This document shows, one piece after another, positions 1 to 12,045 of a stretch of 64,000 bases of DNA. The notes under the pieces are model-generated. The model did no database searches. It saw only the letters and a program-made list of their open reading frames with translations, and had not been told where the DNA came from. The stretch's first letter is position 1; every line of letters starts with the position of its first letter. The stretch comes from Crossaster papposus (Eukaryota; Echinodermata; Asteroidea; Velatida; Solasteridae): the NCBI GenBank assembly GCA_037893245.1, contig JBAIAA010000352.1, positions 1,736,001 to 1,800,000 on the forward strand, read 5' to 3'. The translations under genes were made by a program, and so were the position numbers.

Positions 1-722
1 GCAGCCGGAGTTCCCATAGTTACGGTACATGGTGGGGCCTAAAATCGACTGAAGCCTAAAAAGACGAAGCCAGGGATTCAAAAATGGCAGCCCATAATAT
101 AATGCAAGCAGTGCACGTACCAGTACATGCACCATGCACGTGTACATTAATGACTGCAAGAAAAGCAATTTCCCCTAATTTGTCACAGGTCAAAATGCAA
201 AATCCCCAGACTGTTTCGCCGTGCCGTATTTCTCAGTCTCATTGAATTTAACCGAATGCCCCAAACTGTTTTTATGATAAGCCAGAAACACTCACTCAGG
301 AAGCTAGTCCGTGCCTATGCGTGTGCATGCATGTACATGTACACTCCCTGTATTGATCAGCAAAACGGCAAAGTGTCTCGGAAGCAGTGATTCAAGACGC
401 TTTACGGCCGGCTGCCGCTGTTAACTGCCAACTTACACTGCTTATGCCCCCAGCTTATAGATAATGCTAGTGATTTCTTTATTGTGCGAGTTTTACTTGT
501 AAGCAATTAGGGTGCTAGAGGAGGGATAATGGTGAAGTTATATGATAAAAGCTTTTAGATGGTTATTGTGATGACCCTCATGATACTGGATTAAATTAAT
601 GGGGGTGTTGTTTTTTTAGAAACTCCTATGGCATTTTTGGGAAGAGAAGGATTTTAGAATTACCTGTAAGATTCATGTGTGTGTACAGTACAGTAAATCA
701 ATGTTAAGGCCATTTTGCAGTT
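1..722. other. No gene seen
   Basis: AT-rich sequence with several TACATGTAC words. Bases ~35-105 (GACGAAGCCAGGGATTCAAA) resemble the right end of the small MITE found whole at 7490-7724. Confidence 0.6.
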
Positions 723-1132
723 TTAAAGGTACATGAAGGATACACCGGGTAATCGGGTAATTGCTTGAATTGTCATGAATGGGTGGACTTTTGGGGTTGT
801 ATTTTATAGTACATGTAAATATCGTTTTAAAACCGACCTGTCCAAAGTTTTACAACCATTGATGCTGAGAAAAGCACAAAAAAACGACGTTCGTTTTCAA
901 CTGGCTTCAGGAAGTGGTTGTTGATACATGTACCGGTATGTTGTCTTATTTATTTTCGCGATCGCGAATTTTTGTATAAATTTATATTTTTCGAAACAAT
1001 TACAGGATAACCAGTGCAATCCTTTTGCTGGATGCCTACAATCATTTCAAATAGTTTCAAATAGTAAGATATTTCCTAATATTTCGGTAGTAATTGTTTT
1101 AGATATCCGCAAATGGTGTATCCTATCTTTAA
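723..1132 (+). mobile_element. MITE-1 copy (TTAAAGGTAGGATACACC family)
   Basis: Near-full copy: TTAAAGGTACATGAAGGATA at the left, GGTGTATCCTATCTTTAA at the right. The left end carries a small insertion. The inner ATCGCGAT hairpin is partly lost. Confidence 0.8.
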
Positions 1133-1390
1133 GGTAACTGCGCCTAATATGACAGCATTTTTGCATAAGTACAGCAACTAAATGAAACTCCATCAACCTT
1201 CAGGGGAAAAACCTTTAGTGTATTGTACAATGCCACTATAGAAAGTGAAACTACTGGTATTGAGAAATGAATTATTTCGCAAAGTTGGTTTCTTATGGTA
1301 GACGGAAGCTCATATATATTTGCAGTAGCAGTAATTCATTATTTGTTTTTTATCATTGAAAAATTGTTTATCTTGGGTGAGAATTCATTG

Positions 1391-1648
1391 CCAATTTCAT
1401 GGAGCTAATTAAATGAGCATACAAATTTGCTTAGCATAAGAAAGTCTTGCTCAGTAAAAACAGCTTACCGCCAGAAATTTAATGTGCTTTTTATGCAAAG
1501 CAAAAACCAGCTGAATATCAGCCAAAAACAGTACATGTACCGGTAGGCCTATGTACCGGTACCTCACCTGAACATTTCCTGTTTTTGCCAATGAAGAATT
1601 TACATGAGAAACTTTTTTTGTGTGCTTAGCAGCTCTATGAATTTGGCC
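1391..1648. mobile_element. MITE-3 copy (GGGGCCAATTTCATAGAGCT family)
   Basis: Inverted ends CCAATTTCATGGAGCT and AGCTCTATGAATTTGG, with GCTTAGCATAAG and TGTGCTTAGC just inside. The most diverged of six copies. Confidence 0.65.
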
Positions 1649-2657
1649 ACTGAACCAGGGACCTACATGTGTTACAACGTGATATGCCTAATTGCACAAA
1701 ATCATTAGGCCCCACCCCCAAAAAACAGTTTTGCTTCCAGTTATCCTACCCCCCCCCAAAAAAAAAAAAAAAAATGAAATAAAAAGGGAAAACCCCCCCA
1801 AACCATCAATTACGTGTAGTACCTTTTACCCTTGTGCATACCATGTGCAGACACATTATGATGTGCACAAAAACAAATTTACAACAAAATGAATTTCCTA
1901 CCTACATGTACCATACATACCCTAATTTTGTAGACCTTTATACCTGTATGTACACACAATAAGCAGCCATGTAACACAGACTTTTTTAATCCGATGACAA
2001 TTAATTAACCTTTTATCTTTTATTTCCTTGGACGATCTTGAATAAGGACAATGTTTCAGAAGTTGTCAGTGTATAATTGTGTTGTTTCACGAAACAGCCG
2101 TTGAATCACATCCACCCGCCATTTTGAAAACTCCCATAAGTTTACACATCCTTACATGTACAGCTAAAAAAGTTCTACAGCTAAAACTAGAGATAAAACT
2201 TGAAAAATAGCATGGTAGAACACAACTTTAATTTGTATAATGTCCCTGGACTTTCCCTTTTAATACTGTGATGTTAAATAATACCTCCGTTTGTTGACAG
2301 AGTGCCAGGTTTTTCTAACCTTTCATCTCTTTCCTGTCCCATGTCATTTGTTTATGTTATGAGTTCCTGCTTGTTTCCTTATTGAAAAAAAGCCTATTGG
2401 GAGATACTGTATCGTTGAGACAACAATAAACAACTGAAGTTCACGACAGCCGTTTTTTCCCCTTTGGGCTTCTTTCTTCTTTGTACAGTCAACTCTCGTT
2501 ATTACATGTAAAACACAAATTTGGGTTAAATAGCAAACAAAAAGCCCTGGTCCAGACTTTGCAAAATTCTGATATAACAAACACTTTCGCCAGGTCTGGT
2601 GGAGTGTATTTAAGAGAGTCAACTGTATTTCATTTTTATTTTTCCTTTTCAGAGAGC
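1649..2657. other. No gene seen; low-complexity runs
   Basis: C-run/A-run at 1749-1774 and scattered TACATGTAC words. Open frames here are short and show no coding signature. Confidence 0.55.
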
Positions 2658-3044
2658 TTAAAGGTAGTATACACCATTGGTAATTGCTTAAATTATCATG
2701 AATGGCTAGATTTGGGGGGTTGTATTTCATAGTAAATATCGTTTAACTGACTTTTTCCAAGTTTTACAATCATGGATGCTGAGAAAAGCACGAAAAACAG
2801 CGTTTGTTTTCAACCGGGGTCAAGCAGTTATTCTTATGTTATCTTTGTTTTTTCGCGCTCGCCGTCCGGCGATCGCGAATTTTTCATTATAAAATTCTAT
2901 TTTTCGGAAGAATTACAGGATATCTAGCGCAATCATTTTGCTGGATGCCCAGAATCAACATTTACTTTCAGATGAGTAAGATATTTCTTAATAATTCGGT
3001 AGTAAATATTTTCGATATCTGCAAATGGTGTATACTACCTTTAA
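2658..3044 (+). mobile_element. MITE-1 copy, with flank duplicated on both sides
   Basis: Full copy from TTAAAGGTAGTATACACC to GGTGTATACTACCTTTAA. Both ends carry TATAC where the family has GATAC, so they match each other. The ~48 bases before it (GAGAGTCAACTGTATTTCAT...) recur directly after it at 3045-3092. Confidence 0.88.
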
Positions 3045-3099
3045 CGAGAGTCAACTGTATTTCATATTTTTTTTTTCCTTTTCAGAGAGCTCAACTTCA

Positions 3100-3123
3100 T
3101 TTAATGGTGTATCCTACCTTTAA
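3100..3123. repeat. Isolated MITE-1 terminal repeat
   Basis: AATGGTGTATCCTACCTTTAA stands alone 56 bases after the full copy, beyond the duplicated flank. It is probably the stump of a second element. Confidence 0.6.
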
Positions 3124-4528
3124 CTTCATTCAGCATAAGAGCGTAACCTTACATGCCTGGGATTCAGTGCTGCCAGGGCTAAGGTCACAGGGGTCAGGCA
3201 TCCAGACCAGATATTCCATAGCCGCAGCTGTGACCTGACTAAATTTTAATCAGGCATCATGAGGGTGGGAACTGAAGGCTAAAAAGGTGTCCATGTACAT
3301 AATGTACTATTACAGGCACTGTTTAAAGCATGCTCTTAATTGGGGGGGGGGGGGGGGGGGGGGCTTGGAGGGAGAGAGGGGCTTGGAGGGGGGAGGGGTC
3401 TTGGAGGGGGAGGCCTCTGGCCTACAATGGTCTAAGATGTAGACCTATAATTAATGTACCGTTAATTGCACATAAAGAAGTCATCCCACACACATGTACC
3501 CGGTATATCTTTGTATTTTGTACATGTACAGTACCTGTACTACCGGTACATTTGTATGCCCCTGTTGTTCATACACCGATTATAAATGTGCTCTGACATT
3601 TTAGGAGAATGAATTAATTAAATATGCTTAGACGGCGCAAGGAGAACACGAACTGTCGGTCTGCTGTCAACCAGTTTCCTTCCACTCCACAAACACACGC
3701 ACGAGCTGAAATGGCAGGGTTCATGCAGAGCCACCGTATTCACTGCCCCTCCCTTCCTCTTAAAGAAGTCCCTCAAATAATTTTTACCCAAGGTTCAAAC
3801 TTTGAGGTTTTTGTTAATTGTTTCCCTCCATTTTAAATACAGCTAAAAATTGACATCTAAATTTGGTGTCTTTATGTTTCCAGGTTTTACACCACAAATG
3901 TTATACTTGCCAATGCAATTCCAATGAATTTGGGATGTAAAAAACAGTGTAGTTCAGCAGCACCCAAACTTGGTCCTGTATGTGATACTGATCTGATACA
4001 ATGTACATTGTACAATGTATGTACATGTACATGTACGATAACTACCTGCTAGTCCACACAATTCTGAATTTCACTCTAAACTTTCTTAGACCCATTTTAA
4101 CATCTTTAAAAATAAGTAGAATAATTATTGATTTCCCTCCTAATCAGTCTCAAAATTTCCCTCATCCGATACTTGTAGGGTGTCAAGTATTCATTTGAAA
4201 GGCGTCCTAATCCTTTGTTCCTTTATTAGCGGTGTACCGAACAATACAATCATAGGCTAATAGGTCGTCAGGAAACTTGATTTGATTTCCTGGCGGGAAC
4301 AAAGAGATCACTGTTGCACTGAACAAATCGGTGGGTTGTACACGTATAACCAGTATCAGATATTCTCATAAGTTTGGGTCCAGACAAAGTCTTGAAATGA
4401 AATCAGCTGCGATATTGGTCATAACCAATATCATTGGTTGGAGATATTTCTACCAATCAAATGGTTATATTTTCAATCAATCGGTAACTACTAGAGTGTA
4501 ATTAATAATGCAGGGTTATAATAAATTC
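3124..4528. other. No gene seen
   Basis: A poly-G run at 3343-3363 gives spurious Gly/Trp-rich frames. Around 4000-4040 there is a TACATGTACATGTAC cluster. At 4390-4490 the words CAATATCATTGG and CCAATCAAATGG recur, giving a weakly inverted AT-rich segment. Confidence 0.5.
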
Positions 4529-5036
4529 AGTTCGCGGGTCAGTTCGCGGGTCAGTTCGCGGGTCAGTTCGCGGGTCAGTTCGCGGGTCAGTTCGCGGGTC
4601 AGTTCGCGGGTCAGTTTGCGGGTCAGTTTGCTGGTCAGTTTGCTGGTCAGTTCGCTGGTCAGCTCGCTGGTCAGCTCGCGGGTAAGTTCGCGGGTCAGTT
4701 TGCGGGTCAGTTTGCTGGTCAGCTCGCAGGTCAGCTCGAAGGTCAGCTCGAAGGTCAGCTCGAAGGTCAGCTCGCAGGTCAGCTCGCAGGTCAGCTCGCA
4801 GGTCAGCTCGCAGGTCAGCTCGCAGGTCAGCTCGCAGGTCAGCTCGCAGGTCAGCTCGCAGGTCAGCTCGCAGGTCAGCTCGCAGGTCAGCTCGCAGGTC
4901 AGCTCGCAGGTCAGCTCGCGGGTCAGCTCGCGGGTCAGCTCGCAGGTCAGCTCACAGGTCAGCTCACAGGTCAGCTCACAGGTCAGCTCACAAGTCAGTT
5001 CGCAAGTCAGTTCGCAAGTCAGTTCACAAGCGTCAA
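4529..5036 (+). repeat. 12-bp minisatellite, about 42 units
   Basis: Unit GGTCAGTTCGCG changing through TTGCTG, CTCGAA and CTCGCA variants in blocks to GGTCAGCTCACA. Variants cluster, as expected from local slippage. The array has no stop in any + frame, so it sits inside a 191-codon open frame (VSSQ)n; I regard that as a by-product. Confidence 0.95.
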
Positions 5037-5175
5037 GAGGAACACCAACAAAGGAATGTTTTTGTCAAAGTTCATTTAAATAGCTTGTGAGTTGACTAAG
5101 AAGACTGAATGACTTGTGATTGACTTGTGGTGACTTGTAGTGACTGTGACTGACTCGATTGCAACTCTGTTAATA
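5037..5175. repeat. Degenerate TGACTTG repeat next to the minisatellite
   Basis: TGACTTGTGATTGACTTGTG continues to about 5160 as imperfect 7-10-base steps, possibly the seed or decayed edge of the 12-bp array. Confidence 0.5.
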
Positions 5176-5491
5176 ATATGCACAGTATCACTCATGCTGT
5201 GAAACCAAAAACATGCATTATGATACATGTGAAAACGAAATTGCACGTTTTCCACAAGGGCAAAAGACGTCATAGTTTATCAGTTTGTTTACTGGCGCCT
5301 TTACGCAATGTGTGGCACCGTCAACAGTCACATGACATTGCAAAGTTCAGGTCACCTGATCTGAAGTTTCTTGAGTTTCTTGTGAACTGAATGACGGCAG
5401 TGTCAATGTTTGCATTAAGGTGATGTACGTGTACATGTATACAGTAGGGTAAGCAAAAAGTGAAAACAAAAGTTACAAATCTAATACTAAA

Positions 5492-5942
5492 TATGTGACA
5501 CGCTCCATCGAAATCAGGAATAAGTCGCAAATGACTTTTGGAGATATGCACATGGTGAGAGAGGGAATTTCATAAGCTTTCTAATGATACCCATCACAAG
5601 TGTGTATCTATTCAGGTTAACGAGTTATGGTCTGATGAAGATGACAGGTGTATATTTATTTGCTGAATCCACATTCCGAGAAAAACAGCTTTGAAATAAA
5701 CCAAATTTACCAAAATCATACGGACAGCGCACACAAATCCTCTTCATTTTCATCTTTATTGATCGTTTTTACATACAAGACATTTAATAATGACAATAAT
5801 CTGTGATAACTACACTTCCTAAAAATACAATGTTCAAAAAATCAACTTGGTCAGGATTTTCACCCATGCGTTCACTTCAACAGCCAACTGTGTAAAATGG
5901 CCTCAGCGACTTATTCCTGATTACGATAGAGCGGGTCACATA
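5492..5942. mobile_element. MITE-4 copy (TGTGACCCGCTC ends)
   Basis: Inverted ends TATGTGACACGCTCCATCGA and its counterpart ending GATAGAGCGGGTCACATA. The repeat continues inward through CAGGAATAAGTCGC, about 37 bases in all. AT-rich non-coding core. Confidence 0.85.
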
Positions 5943-6614
5943 TAGGGAAATTCTTTGGTGGTGAATCCTCATTTTAGGAAAATATACAATATCCATATGT
6001 GCACAGGCAACACAACAAAACGGGGATTAATCTTTCTCGATTGTATGACATCTCTTTAACAATAAATCTAAATCTGTGTCACATCTGCCAGTGTTTTTCA
6101 AAGATTGTTTATATTGTTTGTATTTGTTTATGTAGTGCCAAACTTTTGTTTCTTGCTCCGCTCATTAATTATGTTTTAATTGCTTTGACAAGCTTTATCA
6201 TTTGTTATTCATTTGAGTCATCGACCGAAAAACAAGTACCGTACATTATGTACATATTTCACCTTCGTGAATGATTTTAATATTTCATACTCTGCAGATA
6301 ATCCACACCAATACTGCATGTGTTCCATTGTACACAATGTAATATTTTTGTTGTCATAGCACTGAAGGACAATCTGAGTATTTAAAAATCAACTACTGTA
6401 CATGTACATGTTTCAACAAGTATACAGTACATACAATGTACATGTGTATACATGCTGATGATACACATTAAAATATTATTTTCTGAAGAAAAATACTCTT
6501 TCTGTTTCAGTACAATTTTTTATTTAAAATAATCTTGATACCGGTACGGTACATGAAGATGGTGCTAAATTTCCTATTTACAACATACATGTTCATACAT
6601 GTACACCGATTCGC

Positions 6615-6950
6615 ATTTTTGTATTACTGTGGAGACATGGCTTTGTTCTCTTGTACAAAATGGTTAGAAAGTCGAGTACGTTTTTCAAAATGCTCCCATT
6701 TTTATTTTCAATTATTTTCCTGGGTTCAAATTTCGACCCAATATACCGGTACCCTACATGTATATTATACCCTAACCCAAACACTAACCCTAACCCACAT
6801 CCTTACGCTACTTTTTGAGTAATTTAAGTACAATCCAAAAATCTAATTCGTGAAATTCCTAATGGAGACCTATTCATCTATAGAAATTACCCTTTGGAGA
6901 CCTTTTCACTCCCATTGTCCCCATTGTGTTCACGTCTCCAGAGGGTACCG
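6615..6950 (+). repeat. GTGGAGACC repeat, copy 1
   Basis: TGTGGAGACATGGCTTTGTT, then AAAATGGTTAGAAAGTCGAG, a CCCTAACCC-rich stretch at 6770-6800, GACCTATTCATCTATAGAAA, and CATTGTCCCCATTGTG near the end. Shared with 39343-39610 and, inverted, 44320-44570. Confidence 0.75.
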
Positions 6951-7489
6951 TATTTCGACCATTATACTGGTACATGTATATCTTGGCTTTATGTGGTTTA
7001 ATTGCTACATTGTATAGATTTCAACCTTGTGTTCTTGAGCAAGATGTTTTGTACAATACTAAACTGTACTGTACAGAATATGAACACAATTAACATACCA
7101 GTGCAGGGTGGAGGTGACATGTACTTAAGATTACAAAGCTGGTTGATGTACAAAAATTACATCTTGAAGACAGCTTAGTTTATTTTTTAAAGATCAGCTC
7201 ACAATGATTAGAATTCGACTACACAACATACAGTATGTATACATGTATAATGGACCTTATTCAGGAGAAGCCATGTTGGTCATGCTCCCTGAATGTACTG
7301 TATTTTATAAATTGTGAACTGTTATCAGTAGGATGGTGCCAGACAATTTTTGTATTCTATTCTCACTTTCAATCATTTTTAAATGTGGCTTAAAACATTA
7401 AGATGGTCAATCGAAAATTTCAAATTACTCATCAGAAAAAACTTGTATTAATTTGTAAAATACTTTAGGCCATTTGTTCATTTTTATTT
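6951..7489. other. No gene seen
   Basis: AT-rich with TACATGTA words. No inverted repeat or frame worth naming. Confidence 0.5.
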
Positions 7490-7724
7490 GCCTTTTCAAA
7501 ACTGTTGCTTCGTCTTCGGCTTCGCTTCCAATCCCGAATTACTGGGAAGCAAATAGAAATTAAAGCAAATGGAAATACATGTACAATGTAGCCTAACTTT
7601 TGGGTTCATATCACTCGATTGAATGTTTCTGAAGCACAGCAGGCATAAAAATGTGGCAGGAATCTCGCAGTAAGAAATCTAAAATTGCCTTAAGCCAAAG
7701 ACGAAGACAGGGTTTCGAAAAGGC
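7490..7724. mobile_element. MITE-6 copy (GCCTTTTCAAAAC...CTTCGTCTTCGGCTT ends)
   Basis: About 235 bp with 35-base imperfect inverted ends (GCTTCGTCTTCGGCTT at the left, AAGCCAAAGACGAAGAC at the right). A diverged relative lies at 28590-28830. Confidence 0.7.
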
Positions 7725-8369
7725 CGACTATACCATATTGTACCCTATACACATGTACATGTAGCTCGGATGATGTACATTAACCTAAAAAAACAAAGTA
7801 CATGAACTGTATGTGGGATAACGATCCTCGTCAATTGGCCATTACATCACACATCCACTCACCCAGTCCCATCCAATTAATACCCACCAGGAAAATGATG
7901 TTTTTGTTGTCTCGCTTGAGCGGCTTCTTGCCGTCGGACTATTTTGGGTTTATTTAGCAGGGAATCGAGCAGTCGCGTGTGAAATCCGAAGCTTTATGAG
8001 AAGCACGGATCTAAATTAAGGACGAATGGTGCTGAAGGAATGAGTCATCGGAATGCCAGGCCAGGTGTCAATATGATTGATTATGAATGCTAATATTTGG
8101 GTAATTTCAAAATGTTTGGTTCATTTAATTTCAATTTGACACTCGTTTTATGATGATTGCTTCCGCAATATTTTCCCTAAAGAAAAACAGGTTCATGTGA
8201 CCCCAATGCTTAGGCATTCTTCCATCAGAATATTCCAAAATATTTCAAACTCTAAACTTGTTATCTTTTTCTGGAGATAAATTAGGGATGTTCATTTTTG
8301 AATAATTTAGTATTTGAATATTCGAAAATGCACCTGACCAAATATCCAGATATTCGTTACTATACCCAG
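7725..8369. other. No firm gene; one coding-like stretch on the minus strand
   Basis: Minus strand 7938-7888 reads SDGKKPLKRDNKNIIFL between an AG and a GTGGGT donor and is less AT-rich than its surroundings. The polypyrimidine tract is poor, so I do not call it an exon. Confidence 0.3.
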
Positions 8370-8554
8370 CACGATATGTGGCAGAGGGGTACCCCCCTAT
8401 TATCCCTATACTTTATACACACTCAACACTATTGTAACCTAACCAATCCCCCCTTGAAACCTAAAAGGAATTCCTGAGATTCCGGGAACACAATGGTCAA
8501 CACAAAAGAGGGGGGGGGGGGGGGGGGGGGGAGTTTCTCTGCCACATATCGCGC
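8370..8554. mobile_element. Small inverted-repeat element
   Basis: Ends GCACGATATGTGGCAGAG and CTCTGCCACATATCGCGC are inverted copies (17 of 18). The core holds a 20-base G run. Only one copy in the window. Confidence 0.6.
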
Positions 8555-8711
8555 TTCATATGTTTATAACTCTCAGAATCAGTTTTACACATTGCCAGCT
8601 GCAGCTACCTTTCTCGTTGGTCCAAAGTACGAAGCGCGACGGTTAAAATTTGCTTGCGACGATGGATATGATGGACCTCTGGAGTGTTTGTATGTACAGT
8701 GTATGCGTACT

Positions 8712-8846
8712 AACCAGTTCGCGCCGGGATTATTTTAACATTCCCGAGCCAAGGCGCGGTATTATTTTTAACGAAACTCGATCCGAGGCGGGTTCGGGCC
8801 GATGGTACCGATTGTGCGTGTATACGTCCTCCGGCGCGAACTGGTT
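8712..8846. mobile_element. Short hairpin element, 135 bp
   Basis: AACCAGTTCGCGCCGG at the left and its exact reverse complement at the right. GC-rich core with GAAACTCGATCCGAGGCGGG. It could fold into a stable hairpin. Confidence 0.65.
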
Positions 8847-9208
8847 TTAAAAAGGGATTTTCACTAACGGGTACTTCTAAACATTTCTAAAAAAAATTCT
8901 TCACTTCGTCTTAGAAATTCTACACTGGATGAGTAAGGACCCTGATCTTTTTATTAAGGTCAAGTGTGTTGAAAAGAAAGATCGCTGAGGTTGCTGATTC
9001 TTCTTATGTGTACACTGTGAAAGTAAAGTCTAGACAGTTGGTGTTCCTGATCGTTGTCCAAATGTAGTCATAGTCAGAGGCAGTCGCTGGCTTAGAAGAT
9101 TTTTACTCCTGTGTGATACCGTAGTTTTCTTGAAGTTATGGTACTTGCCAAAAAGATATGAAAACCAAATGTCAGCGCTGTTAATAATTTGTTTTTTTAC
9201 TAAACCAA

Positions 9209-9604
9209 TAAAAGGTACGATACATTGTACACCATTGGTAAATTTGCTTGAATTATCAGGAATAGGTGGATTTAAAGGCAAGATACACTAAATGGTAATT
9301 GGTAATTGAATTGGGTATTTTTGGGGGTTGTATTTTATAGTAAATATCGTTCAACTGACCTATTCAAAGTCTTACAATCATGGATGCTGAGAAAAAAGCA
9401 AGAAAAACGAAGTTTGTTTTCAACCCGCGTCGGGCAGTTGTTTGTGTTGTGATTGTTTCTTTCGTGATTACAAGATATCTAGCGCAATCATTTTGCTGGA
9501 TGCCTGGAATCATTATTTACTTTCAAATAAGTAAGATATTTCTTAAAAATTAAGTACCGGTGGTAGTAATTTTTTTCTCGATATCTGCAAATGGTATCCT
9601 ATAC
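9209..9604 (+). mobile_element. MITE-1 copy
   Basis: Left end diverged (AAAGGTACGATACATTGTAC) with a second internal left-end-like GGCAAGATACACTAAATGG at 9276. The right end is truncated to ATGGTATCC. Confidence 0.75.
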
Positions 9605-10290
9605 TATGGGACCATACAATGTACTATGTTTTACTGTTTTGTCGTATCATACAACATGTATGCTCGTTGCCATAATCAATTGATTTTATTGATTTAGGGA
9701 TGGTTGGGTTGGGTGAGAAAATGATGAACTAATTAACTGGCAAAGGGGTTAAAAATAATACAAGTTTAATTGGCTTTATTAACTTCATAGACTGCAGCCT
9801 GTCTTTTTTTAAATTTGGTTTATATAGAGGTGAATTAAATTTGTATGTAATTCCAAAGAGTGTTATTATATAAGTCTAAAAAGTGAAAGACAAAAAAGCA
9901 CTTTGCTGAATTTGCATACGGTACATGTATTGCAATTTGCTTACAATATGAAGATGGCACATATTTCCTACATTTGTACATATTCACACATTGTTTTACA
10001 AAAATTGCATCATTTTTATGTGTTGTGAGCAGAATAAACAATATGATAATCAGTCCAAAATTGTCTGTTTTGTTTGCATTTTCCAAAACAGCTGTGGTTT
10101 TCTTACATGTTCACATACACATTGTACATGTTCCTGCGGTCTTTTGCAATTGTTGTTTTGGACTTTTACCCCAATTGTCAAGTTGGTTTTACAGAAAAGA
10201 TTTTTTGTCTATGTGCCAGCTTTTTTTCTCATTTCATACTGGTATGAAACAACACATACCGGTATCAACCGCATTGTGAATGTTCAGATT
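9605..10290. other. No gene seen
   Basis: T-rich sequence; overlapping frames on both strands at 9974-10311 are low-complexity and lie partly in the next MITE. Confidence 0.5.
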
Positions 10291-10849
10291 TGTAGGATAC
10301 ACCATTGGTAATTGCTTGAATTTTTAGGAATGGGTGGATTCGGGGGGTCGTATTCTATAGTAAATATCGTTTAACTGACCTGTACAAAGTTTTACAATCA
10401 TGGATGCTAAGAAAAGAAGCAAGAAAAATGGCATTTGTTTTTTAACCGGCATCGGACATTTGTTGTTCTTATTTTTTTTTTTGCAATCGTCATCCGGCAA
10501 TTGTGATTTTTTTGGTGGTCTTTTAGTTCCGCCAACCATGATGTGCATCATGCTGTAGGTTGCCCTATGCATACTTAAAACATACATGTATGTTTGTTTC
10601 TTGTACACAGCCATTTTGTCTCTGAAGAAGATCTTGTTAAGATCGAAATATTAGGCCCTCTTAACTTATTTGATTTGTAATGGGGTATAAAATTCAATTT
10701 TTCAGAACAATTACAGGATATTTAGCTCAATAATTTTGCTGGATGTCTAGAATCAATATTAACTTTCAAATAAGTAAGATATTTCCTAATAATTAGGAAG
10801 TCAAAATGGTCGATCTGTTTATGGTGTATTCTACAGAGATATCTTTAAA
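10291..10849 (+). mobile_element. MITE-1 copy with a ~190-bp insertion
   Basis: Left half 10291-10503 and right half ~10690-10849 match the family. Between them lies unrelated sequence with TGAAGAAGATCTTGTTAAGA followed by TCGAAAT, an AGATCTTGTTAAGATC hairpin. Confidence 0.75.
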
Positions 10850-11187
10850 CGATACAAAAATGTACTCCTGTAACTGCTTACTGAACAGAATGTAAGGCAG
10901 TGAACATTCTGATGTACAGCAACTCTGATTACCCTCGTTGCCATGGTAAACTGTGATCAGGATGAGTTGTGCATGCAGTTGCCATGGCTCCTTGGTGAAA
11001 CTGCCATTTCCAATTCAAGGCAATATAAAATTGATAGCACAGGCCTTCATCAGGAGGCAATGTTGGTGGCAGACCTGTTCAGTCACAGATTTAAGTTGTT
11101 GTTTTTTTGTTTTAGTTCTGGTAGAATTCTAAATCGTTCCTTTCAAGAAGGCTGTAAAAAAGTTTTTTGATAGAATACGATAATCCT

Positions 11188-11421
11188 GGGGCCAATTTCA
11201 TAGAGCTGTTAAGCACAAAATGTGCTTAGCATGACAATTTGTCCTTGGCAAAAACAAAACCAAATTTTCATGTGATCTTTATTGTTTTCGATTGATAATC
11301 AGCTGGTTTTTGGCTTAGCATGAAAAACCCGTAGAATTTTGGCTGGTAACTTGTTTTTAATGAGCAAGACTTTTTGTGCTAAGCAAATTTGTGTGCTTAG
11401 CAGCTCTATGAAATTGGGCCC
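11188..11421. mobile_element. MITE-3 copy
   Basis: GGGGCCAATTTCATAGAGCT to AGCTCTATGAAATTGGGCCC with TTAAGCAC / GTGCTTAGC inside. The best-preserved copy in the window, 234 bp. Confidence 0.88.
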
Positions 11422-11736
11422 TGGCGCGTGTATACATTTTAAAGAAGAGTCAATCTTTTGTAATGTATTTCCTGAGTTTTTTTCTCAGTCCCAAATTCAT
11501 GTCTTATTAAAATTGTTCACACTGATGGACCTTTATTGAGATGATGTATGAAGATAAGAAAAAAAACGGCTTCAGATTGCAACATTCTTTCCAAGATTTT
11601 CGTAAACTAAAGTGTAGCTAAAAATTATAGAAAAAAAAGTGAGAAAAAGTGAGAAAAAAAAGTCATATCAGGAAAAAAAATGTACCAAAATGCTGTTGGG
11701 AATCGAAGATAAAACTATATCTTTGGCTAGATTAAA

Positions 11737-12045
11737 ATGAAAATTATAGGTCACAAGTCTCTACCAAGTACCAGTAATAAATATTTCGGGAGGCTCATCT
11801 GGAAATCTTTGAGTAAACAAATAAATGTGGAAATTCCCTCTTTAAGACTCCTTGGACATGCTCCCAGAATTGCCCAAACTGACCTTATCCAGACTGGTTT
11901 AAAAATATCTCCCCATTGACGAGGAAGACATTTCTCTACTGTGATAGTGAGAATGCATAGTTTAGAGAATCGTAAATCTTGCCAGGAAGCAACAGATTGG
12001 CACAGAGTCAAGAACATGACAGACTGGGATGTATTCCGAGAGTAG
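11737..12045 (+). mobile_element. Possible LINE remnant (reverse-transcriptase C-terminal tail)
   Basis: One frame reads ...WKSLSKQINVEIPSLRLLGH APRI..., a stop at 11917-11919, then RGRHFST...EATDWHRVKNMTDWDVF, then a stop. LGHxxR...RGR...A.DW.R is the pattern at the C-terminus of many non-LTR retrotransposon polyproteins. Upstream RT motifs are absent. Tentative. Confidence 0.35.

Noticed and set aside
4508-5083. 191-codon open frame (VSSQ/VSSR repeats)
   Set aside because: Explained entirely by a 12-bp minisatellite without stops; no non-repetitive coding part.
6765-6800. Interstitial telomere
   Set aside because: Only a few irregular CCCTAA words, shared with a dispersed repeat at 39483.
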